A DNA stretch of 64,000 nt. Origin: Dentipellis sp. KUC8613 (taxonomy: Eukaryota > Basidiomycota > Agaricomycetes > Russulales > Hericiaceae). Shown piece by piece: positions 1-11,361 of the stretch; position 1 is the first letter of the stretch; each line of letters begins with the position of its first letter. The notes beneath the pieces are model-generated. The model did not search any database and was not told where the DNA came from. It was given only the letters and a program-made list of their open reading frames with translations. The stretch lies in NCBI GenBank assembly GCA_002286715.1, contig NSJX01000002.1, forward strand, positions 358,396-422,395. Direction: 5' to 3'. The translations under genes were made by a program, and so were the position numbers.

Positions 1-2029
1 GGCTGTCGGTGTCAGAGACAGAGACTTGCGGAAATTCAGGACCGGATCCTGAGCGCCAGCTGGCGTGCTGGACACTCGACCTGGCAGTACGCCTGCCGCA
101 GTCCTCGTACTGACCGCCACCATCTCCCGAGTCTAGAGCCCAGACTGTCAGAGAGTTGCAGAATCCAGGTCAGCTGAGTCGTCGTATGCGTATGTCGTAT
201 ATCTCGATACTGATTACACGTAGTTCCGACGTAGGGCGCATCAAGCCACCATCGCCACGGGACGCGATATGGGCTCCTACGGGCGACGGATCAATCTGGC
301 TTATGACCCTGGCTAAGTGCTACGCTAGTCGCCCTCGACCACGCCTAACTGAGCACTTCTCCACTTTCTTTCTTCGGCGTAGCGACCGTGCTCTATGACG
401 TGCTGATGCTCTACTTAAATTATCTGCAGACGTAGACATCATCGCGAAGGCACGCAACACTGAACATGTGCAAAGGTTATATCACAGTGATGTATATCCA
501 CGTCGACTGGACACTCCATTCTGGCCGTCGTGACGCGGTTGCGGGTGCAGATAGTGGTAATTATACCTATGTCGCGACGCTGCAATCCGGGCTTCGTTCT
601 GCTTCTACTTCCGGCATGACGACTATCATTCTATCACCGTATGTTATTCCGAGAGCTCACTACGCGCCGCTGTGCAGTGACCCAATCTCTGCCCGACATC
701 TCCTCGAGAGTCGAACCATCTGAGGCTTTGAACACGGGCTGCATTTGTTGCGAGGTCCTCCGCCATCGCCATCATGACATACTGCACTATTGTTTTCCTC
801 TTGGAGATATGTCGCTATTCAAATAGATTTTTGCACAATTGCTAGCTCGCCTGATAGCCGTGCGCCGTATCTCAATTTGTCTTTACGCTCGACGGGAGGC
901 TCGGAAGCACTTGTCGTTCGCAGGGGAGTCAGGTCAGCGCGCTGAGTCAGCGTGTTCCTTAGACTCGCCCGCCTCGAGGCTGCGCGAGACTCGAGCATCG
1001 ACACTAGCGGCCTTTAAGCTCAGGCTACGTCGTGTCTCGTATGCTCTCCACACGTCTTCATACACGTCAAGCTCAAACGTGCGGTGCACGCCTCGACGAC
1101 AATCTGGTCGCGCTCTGGCCAGCACGCCCCCGCCGCAATCTCCGCGCCGGTCGTCCCAGAGTCACCTGAGAACCGTGCGCGCCTCCGACGACGCTTCGGC
1201 TTCGATATCTGGCTAGTGGGCTACGTAGGCCTTTTTTCGGAGGCTACTTCGCATCGGTCTCCATGCCGCAGCTCCAGAGCCTTCCATGCCACCCGGCCAC
1301 CCAGGGCTTCTGCCTGACCATACTCGTGCTGCATGCTGCGTGTATCTTGGCCGCCTGCTCTGCTCGCCCTTCGAGGCGCACATTTCATACCTCCTGCGTC
1401 CTGGAACGGGGTGCAGACCAGGCTTAGCATTATTGAATTTACACTAGCGCCGTGCGCACCGATTCAGGCTGAAGAGAGGACTGCCACGGATGCAAGTTGA
1501 TCAACATCACCGCAAGGCACCCGCGTCCGAATCTGCTGCACCTTGTCCCAACCCTGGCAGCCAGCCAGCGCCCTCCGGCTCGCTTCGCCGTCGCGATATC
1601 GATGCAACGTACGTACGGCCCATCATGCTATTGTCCTCTAATTGTCTGCGCACCGCCGCACATGCGCATCTCGGGCTTCGCAGCTATTGTCCTCTGGCGC
1701 GCTGGGATCCGAGCTGGGCCTGCCTTGTTCCCGGCGGGGCAGGAGCGCGCCCGGGATTCCCTGCGATAGCGGGGTCAACTGATCCCAACTCCACTGCCTG
1801 CCAGCCCCCGCCGCAGCCCCGGGTCCCACCGTGCGGTGTCGTGTTGGCGGCCGCCTGCGACGGACGTGCTTATAAGGCCCGTGCTGCGTATCCCCGCCCT
1901 CCAGCCCCCTCGCCCCTCCCTCCCGTCTGCGTCTGTGTCTGTGTCCGTGTCCCGTATCCGTTTCAGTCCCCGCATTCCCCCACACGCACACGCCCCAGAC
2001 GCCCACGACCGACGACGGCGCCGCACACG
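1..2029. other. Gene-free left end and 5' region of the first gene
   Basis: I see no supportable gene. The open frames here overlap on both strands, carry no recognisable domain and do not join through splice sites. The last 150 bases before the start at 2030 are strongly pyrimidine-rich with CT/GT-rich runs, as is common in fungal core promoters. Confidence 0.5.
1871..1876 (+). promoter_or_regulatory. TATA-like box of the 2030 gene
   Basis: TATAAG lies about 154 bases before the ATG and is followed by a long CT-rich leader. Placement relative to the start fits a fungal promoter with a long 5' UTR. No transcript evidence. Confidence 0.4.
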
Positions 2030-2723
2030 ATGCAGTCCTACTCGAACATCTTCTCATCCGGCCTCCGCGTCATGGCACAGGTCTCCACCCGCCTCCCCGA
2101 GGCAGGGCCCTCTACACTGCCGAAGCCTGCACGCAAGGCCTGGGGCGCCGCGCTCTCGCCTGCACGCCTCCTCCGCCGCGACTCGTCTGCATCCACCGCC
2201 TCCGCGCCCAAGCCGAAGCCCAAGCAGGACATCCGAGAAGTGAAAGCCGCGCGGCGGCGCACCCTCCCCGCCATGGAGTTCTCGCGTCCGGAATCGTGGC
2301 TGAGCGAGAAGGAGAACGTGACCATGAACGTAACGCCACCCATGTGCGTACCCTTCCTTCCCTCGTTCTTTGTTCGTAACATGCCGACATGTGTTATGTT
2401 GCGCTTCTAGTGCCGAGCGCGACGTCGACGACGCAGACTCGTACATTCTCAAGCCCGCGCCTCTCGACCGCTCCTCGCCCCCGGTCTCCTTCCTCATCTC
2501 CTTCGCGCCGAGCCCCGCCGCAGACGACGCGGACGACTCCTTCCTCTCCTTCTCGCCCGTATCGACCACGCGCCGCCGCTCCCGCGCGCTGTCCCTCCCG
2601 TGGGTGCACCCCTACGCGGGCGCGCTCCAGGAGAGCGAGGCCGAGGTTGAGGCTGTGCAGGAGGAGGACGACGACTGGCGGCGCTTCCATGTCGAGTGGA
2701 TCAATGAGGAGCTCGAGATGTGA
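2030..2723 (+). CDS. Hypothetical Ser/Pro-rich protein, 208 aa
   Basis: Two exons, 2030-2343 and 2411-2723, flank a 67-base intron with GTGCGT donor and CTAG acceptor; frames join exactly to give 208 residues. The N-terminal half is basic and rich in Ser, Ala, Pro and Lys (a KPKPK run near residue 62), and the C-terminal quarter is acidic with an EEDDDW motif and ends in WINEELEM. There is no signal peptide, membrane segment or recognised domain, so function is unknown. The ATG chosen is the first after a TATA-like box and a pyrimidine-rich leader. It is followed by a long CT-rich 3' region. The composition suggests a largely disordered protein. Confidence 0.6.
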
Positions 2724-3757
2724 AGTCCCACGTGCTGCGTGCTACGTGCTGCGTGCGGTGCGCGGGGCCTGAGCGTGAGGTGCGGCGTGTTTATCTGTTG
2801 AGCGGACCCGCGCCATAGTCGATTCTAGGGGCGACTGTGACAGTATCGTGGTCCAGGACCTTCACATCTTCCATCCATCCCATCCCATTTTCTGTCTTTT
2901 GTTCTCATTTCTCTCTTCTTCCACTTCACGTTCATGTTCATTCACGTTCAACACTGTTGTAATAGCCTTTGACTTTGACGTTCACCATGTTCCTCCTCAT
3001 CCCCATTCCCGTTCCCATTCATATTCACATCACATCGGACATTGCGCACGCCGCCATTCTATACATTACCACTATTTACACTTCCGCCTTGCATCCTCCC
3101 TGTACATCCCCGCATCCGGCTCTGTTCCCTGTTCCCTGTTCCTTGCTTACCGCCTCAAAAGCGCCATATGCTATGGTCACCTACTACTACCTATTACTAT
3201 GCTGTCCCCCCCTGATACCTACGCCTGTTTCTGCTGTTGTACCATCACCATCCACCATCACCCGCATCCGTCTCCACATCTTTCATCACCATCACCATCT
3301 ACATCTCACTGCTCTGCCCTGCCCTGCTCTGTGTTGTCCGTCCTGTCCTACTAGCACGCCCACCACACCACACCCTGTGCTCGCGCTATAGCTAGCTGTG
3401 TCATAGACGTATACGTACCGGACTCCGATATCGATCTGTGTATTCAATATCAATATCAATACTCAGTGCTAGGACGTAACTTCAGCGCTTCAGCCTCGAG
3501 CTCGCGATCGTGCTTGCGGCTCTACTTGAAACGCGATTACTCTTAGACTGACGGCGCTTTGAAGTTGTACTGATTGGGGTGCGGGCTCGGGCTGAATTCA
3601 GTCGATTGGGTGGGCAAGCGACTAATGCGACTAGTACTCTCATGAGTGTAAGTCAGGCCTAGCAGATAACTCTAGATCTGAATGCATCGCGGGCGAAGCA
3701 AACGGAGGAAGTAGAGGCCAAACACACATCAACAAGTTCTCTAGCTCGACATTCATC
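2724..3757. other. CT-rich 3' region and intergenic DNA
   Basis: From about 2850 to 3370 the plus strand is dominated by C/T tracts with CAT/CAC-type short repeats. The long open frames there reflect this composition, with His/Ser/Pro-rich nonsense, and are not called. 3400-3757 contains no gene; it is the 5' flank of the next gene. Confidence 0.5.
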
Positions 3758-4219
3758 ATGGCAGGTCACGGTCAGTCTCAGTATTGCAATTCCCTCGCGT
3801 CCTCGCTCACATTCTCATTTCTAGGATATGTCAAAGTGAGCTATCAAATATTCCAGTAATGATGGATGGATGGCACTGACGGCACTCCAGCACGATCCCG
3901 CAATTGAAAGATGGAACTCCATGGTGCGCAACGCGCTTCAGGCTCTTCACAGACGAAGTTCTCAAACAAAACTTATCTGTTTGACAGCGCGAAGGCGTAT
4001 ACAAACATTTCCGCTTCACCTCCAGAGCTTCTTGGATCTCTATCTCTGCGGTATTGTTAATCCCGGGCTCTCTCATCTGGATTTCCGCGCAGACCGACGT
4101 GAGTTCTTCCGGATCCCTCTCGTTGTCTCGGGGTCTTGACATAGCATCGCCCACAGATGAAGTATGATTGGACGGGCAAGCGGAAAGACGAATCTCTGTA
4201 TCGCTCTCCGAGCAAGTAG
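3758..4219 (+). CDS. NADH:ubiquinone oxidoreductase B15/NDUFB4-like accessory subunit, 76 aa
   Basis: Mitochondrial inner-membrane accessory subunit of respiratory complex I. Five exons: 3758-3770, 3825-3835, 3891-3923, 3988-4098 and 4157-4219, separated by four GT-AG introns of 54-64 bases. Exon sizes 13, 11, 33, 111 and 63 join in frame to 76 residues. Family signatures seen: MAGHGYVKHDPAIERWN at the start, YKHFRFT in the middle, one transmembrane segment (about residues 36-52), and the C-terminal WTGKRKDESL, which matches the conserved W-GRRKGESL ending known for fungal B15 homologues. Exons one and two are micro-exons, so no single frame reveals the gene. Its neighbour downstream is the end of the repeat arm with kinase A. 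Assignment rests on the motifs and typical family length. Confidence 0.85.
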
Positions 4220-4944
4220 AATCAGGGGCCATCGTACTTCTCCTGCGAATGAATGTTACAGTCGGTTGCGTACGACGATGGCAATCTTGCCTCCAATTCC
4301 GATAAAAGAGCTGAACAAATGTCAAGATGCTCCAATTCATCATCCCTGAACCTGAACTCACAGATAACATCTTTCAGCAGTTCGATGCTGGGATAATGCT
4401 CGAAACCTTTGGCTATATATGCCATAGAATGTACTTAATCGCCGACAAACTATCTGAAAAGTGGCTACTCACTCGTCATAATGGTCGCCAGTTACTGTCT
4501 CGACCGCTTCCGTGCTGCTTCCTTGCCCATCAAACCTCTTGGTGTCCGTAGATTCAGACTGTTTTTTACAAACTGCCGTCTTTATTCCATATCGAGATCG
4601 CTCTTCCGTATCCCAAGCAAGGTGCGTTTCTTCGTGCAATACACATGCTACACAGAGGTCGATGTCACGATACCTATAGTAGTCGTTCAAGTAATCGAAG
4701 TGCGATACTCGGCGCCAGCAGGGACGCGCGGCCCGGCGCGGCCCGCGCACCGGCCCCATCTCCGAGTCGACACCGAAGCGGAACGCATCCCTCTCTTCTC
4801 TCCTCGACACCATGAACTTCAGAAATCACCTCTGTCGATCTCAAAATCCTATACTACTCTCTACTGTGACCTGCATCAGTAGACTATTCAACGAACCCCA
4901 CTTCCAGACTCTCCACTGGCACCCCACCGTAATCCCACTAACGC
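4220..4944. other. Unassigned stretch between NDUFB4-like gene and repeat arm A
   Basis: Minus-strand open frames at 4222-4425 and 4469-4813 could be pieces of a gene, since a donor-like GTGAGT and an acceptor-like ATATAG lie between them, but the phases do not join and nothing is recognised. I do not call a gene. Confidence 0.3.
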
Positions 4945-4999
4945 TGGCACCTGTTTTCCTTCCTCGCTAGGCTTCCCTACACGTCTTGCTCCAAAGAAT

Positions 5000-5929
5000 C
5001 CAACGGAACGTTCCTCGGATGGCCTCTGAAGCATCCGGAGAACTCGCTCCACCGACAGCTTCTCTTTCAATCGCACACCTCGATGGCTAACAGCGACAGC
5101 TCGGCCGCCGTTTGCTGCTGAACGCATACTCGACTCGAGCTTCTCCTGCATCTAGCTTTCTCGCGAGAAGGAGAGCCCCATGACCGATTATTGAATCCTG
5201 ATACCGTCTTGTCGACCCAGCGCGACACTTGGTCCGAGTCTACGACTTTCAACGACCTCCGCAGTGGCCCATTCAAGCGCTTGCTGCAGCGGTCGTCGCA
5301 AAATGACGACTTGAGTTAGACTCTCTCGCCTTTTCAAGAAATCTCTCTCTGTTCTTTTTGGTATATCTGAAATGCTCGAGTCGGATTTGAGGTTCGTTCG
5401 GAAGCTAGTGACTCGCTTCGTCGGGCTTCTATAGTCCACTTCTTCGTAGCCCTGGCCTCATACTCTTCTATAGACGATGGACTCACGCGGAGCTCTGGAG
5501 GACGCTGTATCGAATTTTCAATGAATTGAGCCTTCGTCTGGGTGCGCTGCTGCCTGGCATTCGTCGAGGTGTCACGGTTACGAATCCATTCGTTGCCCGT
5601 CGATGCTCACTCATCATGTGTTACACGTTGGCGGTGTAGCCGCTGGCGTCAGCGACGATGGTGCTCAAATGGACCTCGACGTCGCATTTCGCTGTTCACA
5701 CCGTAATAACAATTCGACGTAACAACAACAAAGAGCAATGTACTGGATCGTGAGCCTCGGGGGGTATTCGTGAGCGATGGTTTTGTAGAGATTAAACTTC
5801 CATCCAGATTCCTGCGTAGATATGCAACTAGTCGACGTCGACAGGGCTCGAAATGAGACAGAGGTATACGTATGTATGTAGTCCGGGATATGCTATCAGT
5901 ACATTCAAAAATGAGAATTAAATGGGCTA
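5000..5929. other. Non-coding DNA downstream of kinase A, conserved in arm B
   Basis: This part shares long near-identical stretches with 32000-32712 in reverse orientation, for example around 5430 and 32450. The frames seen here are broken differently in the two copies, so it is probably 3' flank or relic sequence and not a gene. Confidence 0.5.
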
Positions 5930-8330
5930 TCAGAGGAACGTGGTATCGTTTTCCATGATCAGTGCAAGTGTCGACGAAGAGCCTTCAGGGTGCCCCTGGT
6001 ACAGCTTCTTGGGCTTGACGCCACTCGAAGAGCTGTACGCGAAATTATAGCTTGCCTTCCTCTTCGTTCCGGCCAGTTGGGATTCTGATTGCGCGGTCTT
6101 GAGTTGGTCGTCGCTCGCGTCATCCGTAGCCCAGGCCTCGTTGCTATACTTTCGCTGGATGGCGAAAAGCAGATCCGGCGACTGCAGTCTTTCTTTTTCT
6201 CTACTCTGTTCCTCTGTCTCTTCTTCTGTATACGGGACAGCGTAAAATTTCGTGAAGGTAGTGCGGAGGGCGTGAATGAGGCCGGCTAGATGGCTAGGCA
6301 TTGTCCTTGCGAGGGTCCTGCTGTCGAATAGTATGTTCCCAAAGAAGGACCGCTTCCCTTCACCACCAACGATCTCGCCATTTTCATCTTCTTCAGCCTG
6401 GTCGAACATATCGTACATCTTGCGGCGATAGAGTTTGATGGTCCAAGGGCGATAGCGCAGAATGAAGTACGTGATCACGTGAGCAAATGACTCTAAATCG
6501 TCACAGTATTCATGGAGTTTGCTCGTATCATCAAGCAATGCCGCTGAAATAAATTGCCACGTCCCCTGTATGTATCGTAAGTACGACAAAAACAGTGCCA
6601 TAGGGAAACAACTTACAGTACGCCATTTCCTGCGAGCCGTGGGCTGAGCCTTCTTCCCCTTCGACAAGTCCCAATCTATCAGAATGCCCTTCGTCTTCTC
6701 GCCTTCATCAACTATGAGGATATTGCCTCCACTGACGTCGCGATGCAGAATTTCTGCTCGATTATAGGCGTCCCAATGCGCTGGTCCAAACCGCCATTAG
6801 CGTAGGTCCGACTGAGAGAGGAGCATCGACGAGAAGCGCACCGATAAGAGCGTCGAACACCGCATCTACCATCTCCTTAGTCGACCTGAAACTCTTCAAC
6901 GAGCGTCCTACGGTGTCGAGAACCAGGCGGTAATGGCGATGAGGCAACAGTTCCACTTTCCCGTAGCGCCACGGCTTGTCAGCATAATTCTGAGTGAGCG
7001 TCTTCTGTACGCCAACATCGCCCCCGCAGACCAACGTGGCGATATTGCGCACGCCACGATCGCGCAATTTGACGTAGATCTGGTACTCCTTCTCCATGCC
7101 GTCGACGTTGATTCTCCAAGAGTCCTTCAACCAGACTTTCTTCTTCCGCTGCAGATCGAGCGCAACGTAACCGAATGAAGCGCGCCCAGTGACGACCACT
7201 CTGTACTCCGCAGGAGCGGCGATGAGGAAATACTGGTCGCCTCCGTCCGCATCGTTGTGGACCTGAACCTTGTGGATATTGCCGTCTTTCATATCAAAGT
7301 CATCCTGAGCAAGGCGCGTCTCTTCATCCGACGCGGGTGTCACAGTCAGATCGTAGCCACGCTGAACGCCGTTCAGATGATTGAAGCGCCACAGGAAGTC
7401 CGCGAGAGGGCTGTCTTCCCCGGTAAAGTTGAAGCGCTCGGTCACGACGACGCCGCTCCGGTCCCAGCGCAGGAGGCGGGCATCGCACTCGTTGATGATG
7501 CAGACCGAGAAACAGAAGCATCGAAACTGCGTGCTCATGTGTGCTGCAGCGTACGAGATCAGCTGCCCCCTTGCCCTCGTCGCCTCTATGGACCTCTTCT
7601 CAAATATGTACTCGTCGCGTTCGGGGATTTCCTTCGTAGGAGATGGATCAGCGAAGGGGTCTTGCAAGAGCGTTTTGCATTCGATACAAAGCTCCATCCG
7701 GGTCCAGTGAACAATCGAAGACTCGGAAGCAGGACCAGTTCCGGCCTGAGGTTCGACTGGACCTGGAGGAGGTTCTGAAGGAGCAGGGGGATCGCTCGAC
7801 GTAGCAGCGGTGTCGGATGCGGCTGAAGCTGGCAAGGGATCCGCGAGAGCCATCTTGCCATAGACGGAGATGTCTGGTTTCTGATAGTAGACGTACTTGT
7901 TCCCAGACCTGTTCGTCGTGTTGAATAACTCGAGGTCAGGACAGATACCCGCCGCGTTCACAGCGTCGATCTGTAGACGATGACGTTAACGTAGGCTTTC
8001 GATGAGAGTAGTTGGTATACTGACGAATCTATCTTCGAACTTTCTGACGTCCGCATTCTCGCCCTCGGGAGCTGTATTAGGACCCAGTGCTTGGAAGACA
8101 GCTCCAGTTGGGCGAGGAGTTGGAGCATCGGGAACGAAGGCCTTGAAGAATTCGTGAACGGGCATAGGCCCGACACACTGGCCCTCCATGTCTTTTGAGA
8201 GCTGGGGATAGCGCTGCTCTGCCCCTTGATGGGCTGAGTTCGTCAAGGGTTCTGTTCCTCTGCTACGATTCCGTATGGGAGTGCTATGTGGAGTGGAAGT
8301 AGGCGTTTCGATTGGAGTCGAGGTAGCCAT
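5930..8330 (-). CDS. FunK1 fungal-type protein kinase A, 744 aa
   Basis: Likely serine/threonine-type kinase of the fungus-specific FunK1 family; substrate unknown. Exons on the minus strand: 8330-8025, 7970-6842, 6780-6617 and 6565-5930, with introns of 54, 61, 51 bases. The catalytic core is visible: HRDVSGGN at about 491-498 (catalytic Asp493, Asn498) and metal-binding DWD at 514-516 in place of DFG. A family-typical stretch with ELCIECK and RGQLISYA precedes it, and LRYRPW follows. The C-terminal tail is Ser-rich and basic (TKRK). The start follows a TATAAG box about 70 bases upstream. It is nearly identical to kinase B (29589) and more distant from kinase C (41336). Gene X lies just upstream on the same strand. 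Confidence 0.85.
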
Positions 8331-8399
8331 TTCGAGTGTGAGATGAGGCGGGTGGCGGAAGGCAGCGGCGACTTACATTTGTTCGATCGACCAGCGTAT

Positions 8400-8405
8400 C
8401 TTATA
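8400..8405 (-). promoter_or_regulatory. TATA box of kinase A
   Basis: TATAAG on the minus strand, about 70 bases before the ATG. The same box sits at the same distance in kinases B and C. Confidence 0.55.
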
Positions 8406-8504
8406 GATAGGAGAACAATGGAACGACGCGTGCACAGTGGAGGATTCTGTGCAAGTCGGATCCTTGCTCTAGACTGTTGAACCGGAAGCCTCATGGCAAG
8501 CTGC

Positions 8505-8538
8505 ATGGCCGTGCGGAGAATCAAATTCAACTCCGCGG
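8505..8538 (-). promoter_or_regulatory. Conserved upstream block of kinase A
   Basis: A CGCGGAGTTGAATTTGAT-type block ends about 175 bases upstream of the ATG. Equivalent blocks are at 29381-29415 and 41122-41152, at the same spacing to the TATA box, including in the otherwise diverged kinase C promoter. Confidence 0.45.
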
Positions 8539-9825
8539 CATTGAGGTCACAGCCATTCCACCGCTAGATCCTATCCCCCGACAGGCAAATGTAGGGTGTT
8601 GCTCATTTCCGTTGTCCCCCTCCATGCATATCATGATATTTCTGGATTCGTTCCAGGTCTTCCGAGCTCCAGAAATTGTCTTCATCGAATATCATAACGC
8701 TCTTCCTGACAATCAATCGGCCATCCGGTCGCGTCATTCACACGGTATGCCGGCCGTTTACTTTGAAGCATCTCCTCGCATTAGCCTCAAAATTGGAACA
8801 GGAAAAAGAGGCCTCGCATGGACGAGCGTGTTGGCCCACCATGTCTGTGCCGATGGTATTCCATACAGTCTTTCACCCATTCTGGGTTCCACCTCCCTCC
8901 ATTATTGGGGGCGATTCGTCCTCGCAAGGCACTGAACGTGCCGGCGACTATCTAATTGTAGCTCAGCTGCTCTCATAACGGACACCTTTGTGCCCTAAGA
9001 CAGTCGCATGCGTCATTGAAGTCAAATTGGCCACGCTCCCTCGCCATGAGGACTCCCCAAGATCATTTCAATCTGGGAGTCTCCAACTCCGCCCAACTTC
9101 TTGACCTGCCTCGCGGGACCTCAGAAGTATACGATGAGTGATATGCGGGAGAAATTAGTTGAGTCGCTTGGGAAACTGATAGTGCCTCGTGTTCGCTGTC
9201 AATTATTGCGTGGTTGAATAGAAACAAATCGATGACCATTGTTCTGACCTTTACGGTAATCGACTTAATCGATCAACATGACGTCTGAATGTGTCCGCAT
9301 CGTGTTTTCGAACCAATGAGCCCTCGACCCTAGGGATCCTATGCACCTGCAGAATGAAAGAGACCGGCACACGGATATAGCACAAGCGATAGCAACACAT
9401 GGCCATAAGTAGACCATTAGGTCGAGATGCGCCCCTGCTTCCCTCTTGTCTCAGGCAACTGCGGAGATACCAACCCCTGCGACGTCTCCCGATGCAGAGA
9501 CACCGCAGGGAAAAGGACAAAAATCTGCGTTAGAGCTCGAGAACGGATGGATAGGATATAAGCACTCACAGGGGGTTAACGCCCCCCGCCACCATCTATC
9601 CTGTCACGACATAGCAACTACCAACCACTCGGTGCTACAATTTCCACCGACGCCTGTGACTCACGAGAGAATCGACGGCTCATGGGGTATTCTTCAACCG
9701 CCCCAATCAGACACGCGGCTGCCCCAGTATGACCTGAAAGAGAGATCAGCCAAGAGGAATGACGAGGAACGACGCACCACATGGCGGTGACACCCCAATC
9801 GACCAGCATCCGATCCCCAAATGCC

Positions 9826-10856
9826 CTAAAGCACCTTCTCGAACAGTTCGTCGCACTGCGCGATTTCGCGGCTCAGGCGGTAGCAATCCGCCATGACGCG
9901 TTCGATCTCGGAAGCGACCATTCCAGCTGGGACTTCCTTTTGCGCCTCCGCCTTGCGCCGCGCCCTCTTCTCCACGTTCCGCTCCCTTGCGGCCCGCTTC
10001 AACTCGGCATTAGCCCGAGCTAAGATCGCTTTCTTCGTCGGGCGTGCTTGGCCTACGGGCTGACGATTGTCGCCAGCCATGGCCGCAAGATCTGGCCAGT
10101 CTGTGCGGTGCTTGAACAGCGAGCGCGCTTCTTCCCAGGAGAGCGGTTCCCAGTCTGGATGGTCAGCGAAAGAGGTATCCTCGTCCTCCAAGCCGTAAGC
10201 CTTTTCGAAATCCTCGACAGCTTCGTTGATGTCGAAGGAAAGATCGGCAGCCACGCTGGCGCAGTCAGACGACCTCCGCGCGAGCAAAACGGCGTCTTTT
10301 TCTTCCTGTGTCAGCGGCTCCCAGTCCGAGTCCGCGTCGTCCGTGAAGCTCGTTTCTTGGTCCAAGCTGACCGTCTGGACCAAAATAGGTTCGAAATCTG
10401 CGACTTGAGCGGACGGGATGTCTGATGCAGTCCTAGGGCCGTCGTCTCCACTCGAGGAAGACACCTTGATGCAAAGACTAGCACGAGGAGCAGAATGACG
10501 AGAACGGAACTTGGGCCTATTTGCAGAGACCGTAGACGCGGCCTTTCCAGAGACTGTCTCGACGCCTGGTTCCGCACCTGACACCTTGCGCGGGCCTAGC
10601 ACTGTACATGTATCATCACGGTGTGAGTCGAGGTACAGAGTCACAAAGATGTAAACGACATACAAGAACGCGCCTTCGCAGGGCCCACGGAAGCAGCCTT
10701 GTTCTCGTTAGATCTAGATTGGACTTCTAGGGTGCCGACGCTGGTGTCAGTGGTATCTTTCTTCGAAGCTGTCGCAGACGCCCACTTCTCGGGCACCGGA
10801 AGGCGAGAGCGATTCAGCCCACGAGAAGCAATGGCAGGCATGGTTTGAGAAAGCAT
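9826..10856 (-). CDS. Hypothetical protein X, co-duplicated with FunK1 kinase, 322 aa
   Basis: Two exons, 10856-10664 and 10601-9826, with a 62-base intron (GTATGT donor, TACAG acceptor) and exact frame continuity. No known domain is recognised. The sequence shows a Ser/Thr-rich N-terminal third, then an internal repeat: DWEPLTQEEK at about 157-166 and DWEPLSWEEA at about 214-223, each preceded by a TSF-D element. A basic region (about 245-285, many Arg/Lys/Glu/Ala) leads to a helical C-terminus ending CDELFEKVL. No signal peptide or membrane segment. It lies head-to-tail upstream of kinase A; fragments of X flank kinase B on both sides. This linkage suggests, but does not prove, a shared function. 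It could be a nuclear or cytoplasmic scaffold. Confidence 0.7.
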
Positions 10857-11361
10857 AGTGTGACAAATATATGGTAGACAATGGTAAGCGGAGACGCTGA
10901 GAGAAGGGTTCTCAGATTATGCGGGTGAATGCAAGTCAAAAGAGAGGAGGAACATCTTCGACCTGAGAAGATCTTATACAAAGGGATTTAAACTTTGTCC
11001 GACGACGATTCAGGTCGCATAGTGAACTGCCAGGCAATTTTGGGTTTCCAGATCTGCTGGTGATGCGGACCGCCGGATTAGTCTCTGACGAAGTAAATGG
11101 TAAATCACCTGAATTGAAATTTTATGGGATAGTGCCAGAGTGACTCAAGAGAGCTGAAGTACAGTATACTTGCGATTTGAAGTTCGTGAAGGATTGTATT
11201 GAAGGCATAGCGTCGGACCAATCGCAGAAGTCGGAAAGCATAAGCGTGGCACGTGAAATCACGGGAGGCCCGGCGCGGAGTTCGAACATCCCCTACATTG
11301 TCCCGCTCGTCCCCTTCCCCTCCTACAGTCATATTCTCCTCTTCTCCTTCATCTCTTTCCA
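10857..11361. other. Divergent intergenic region
   Basis: Shared upstream region of gene X (minus) and the succinate dehydrogenase gene (plus). A CT-rich run at 11290-11360 immediately precedes the latter's ATG. No gene seen. Confidence 0.5.

Larger units (their letters stand above)
8331..9825. other. Intergenic region between gene X and kinase A
   Basis: About 1.5 kb conserved in arm B. Frames on the opposite strand (8676-8978 and its counterpart at 28983-29333) keep partial similarity, but copies carry different indels; I treat them as non-coding. It includes the conserved kinase upstream block at 8505-8538 and the empty insertion site at 9677-9685. Confidence 0.5.
4945..9950. repeat. Inverted repeat arm A (kinase A block)
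   Basis: Read on the minus strand, this block matches 27787-32712 on the plus strand through the 3' end of gene X, the kinase upstream region, the entire kinase gene and about 950 bases of downstream DNA. Exons two and three of the two kinases are the same length, while the non-coding parts have drifted by small indels. Arm ends are approximate. The arms are about 18 kb apart and oppositely oriented. Confidence 0.8.

Noticed and set aside
2848..3391. Long open frames rich in His, Ser and Pro
   Set aside because: They come from C/T-rich tracts in two overlapping frames with no domain and no splice partners.
4222..4813. Possible two-exon minus-strand gene
   Set aside because: Splice signals exist but reading phases do not match; no similarity recognised.
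7257..7778. Plus-strand frame of 173 residues opposite kinase A, also seen opposite kinase B
   Set aside because: Lies wholly antisense to the long kinase exon and is conserved only because the exon is.
8676..8978. Frame conserved between arms A and B opposite the kinase promoters
   Set aside because: Indels differ between copies and break the frame; similarity is explained by recent duplication.
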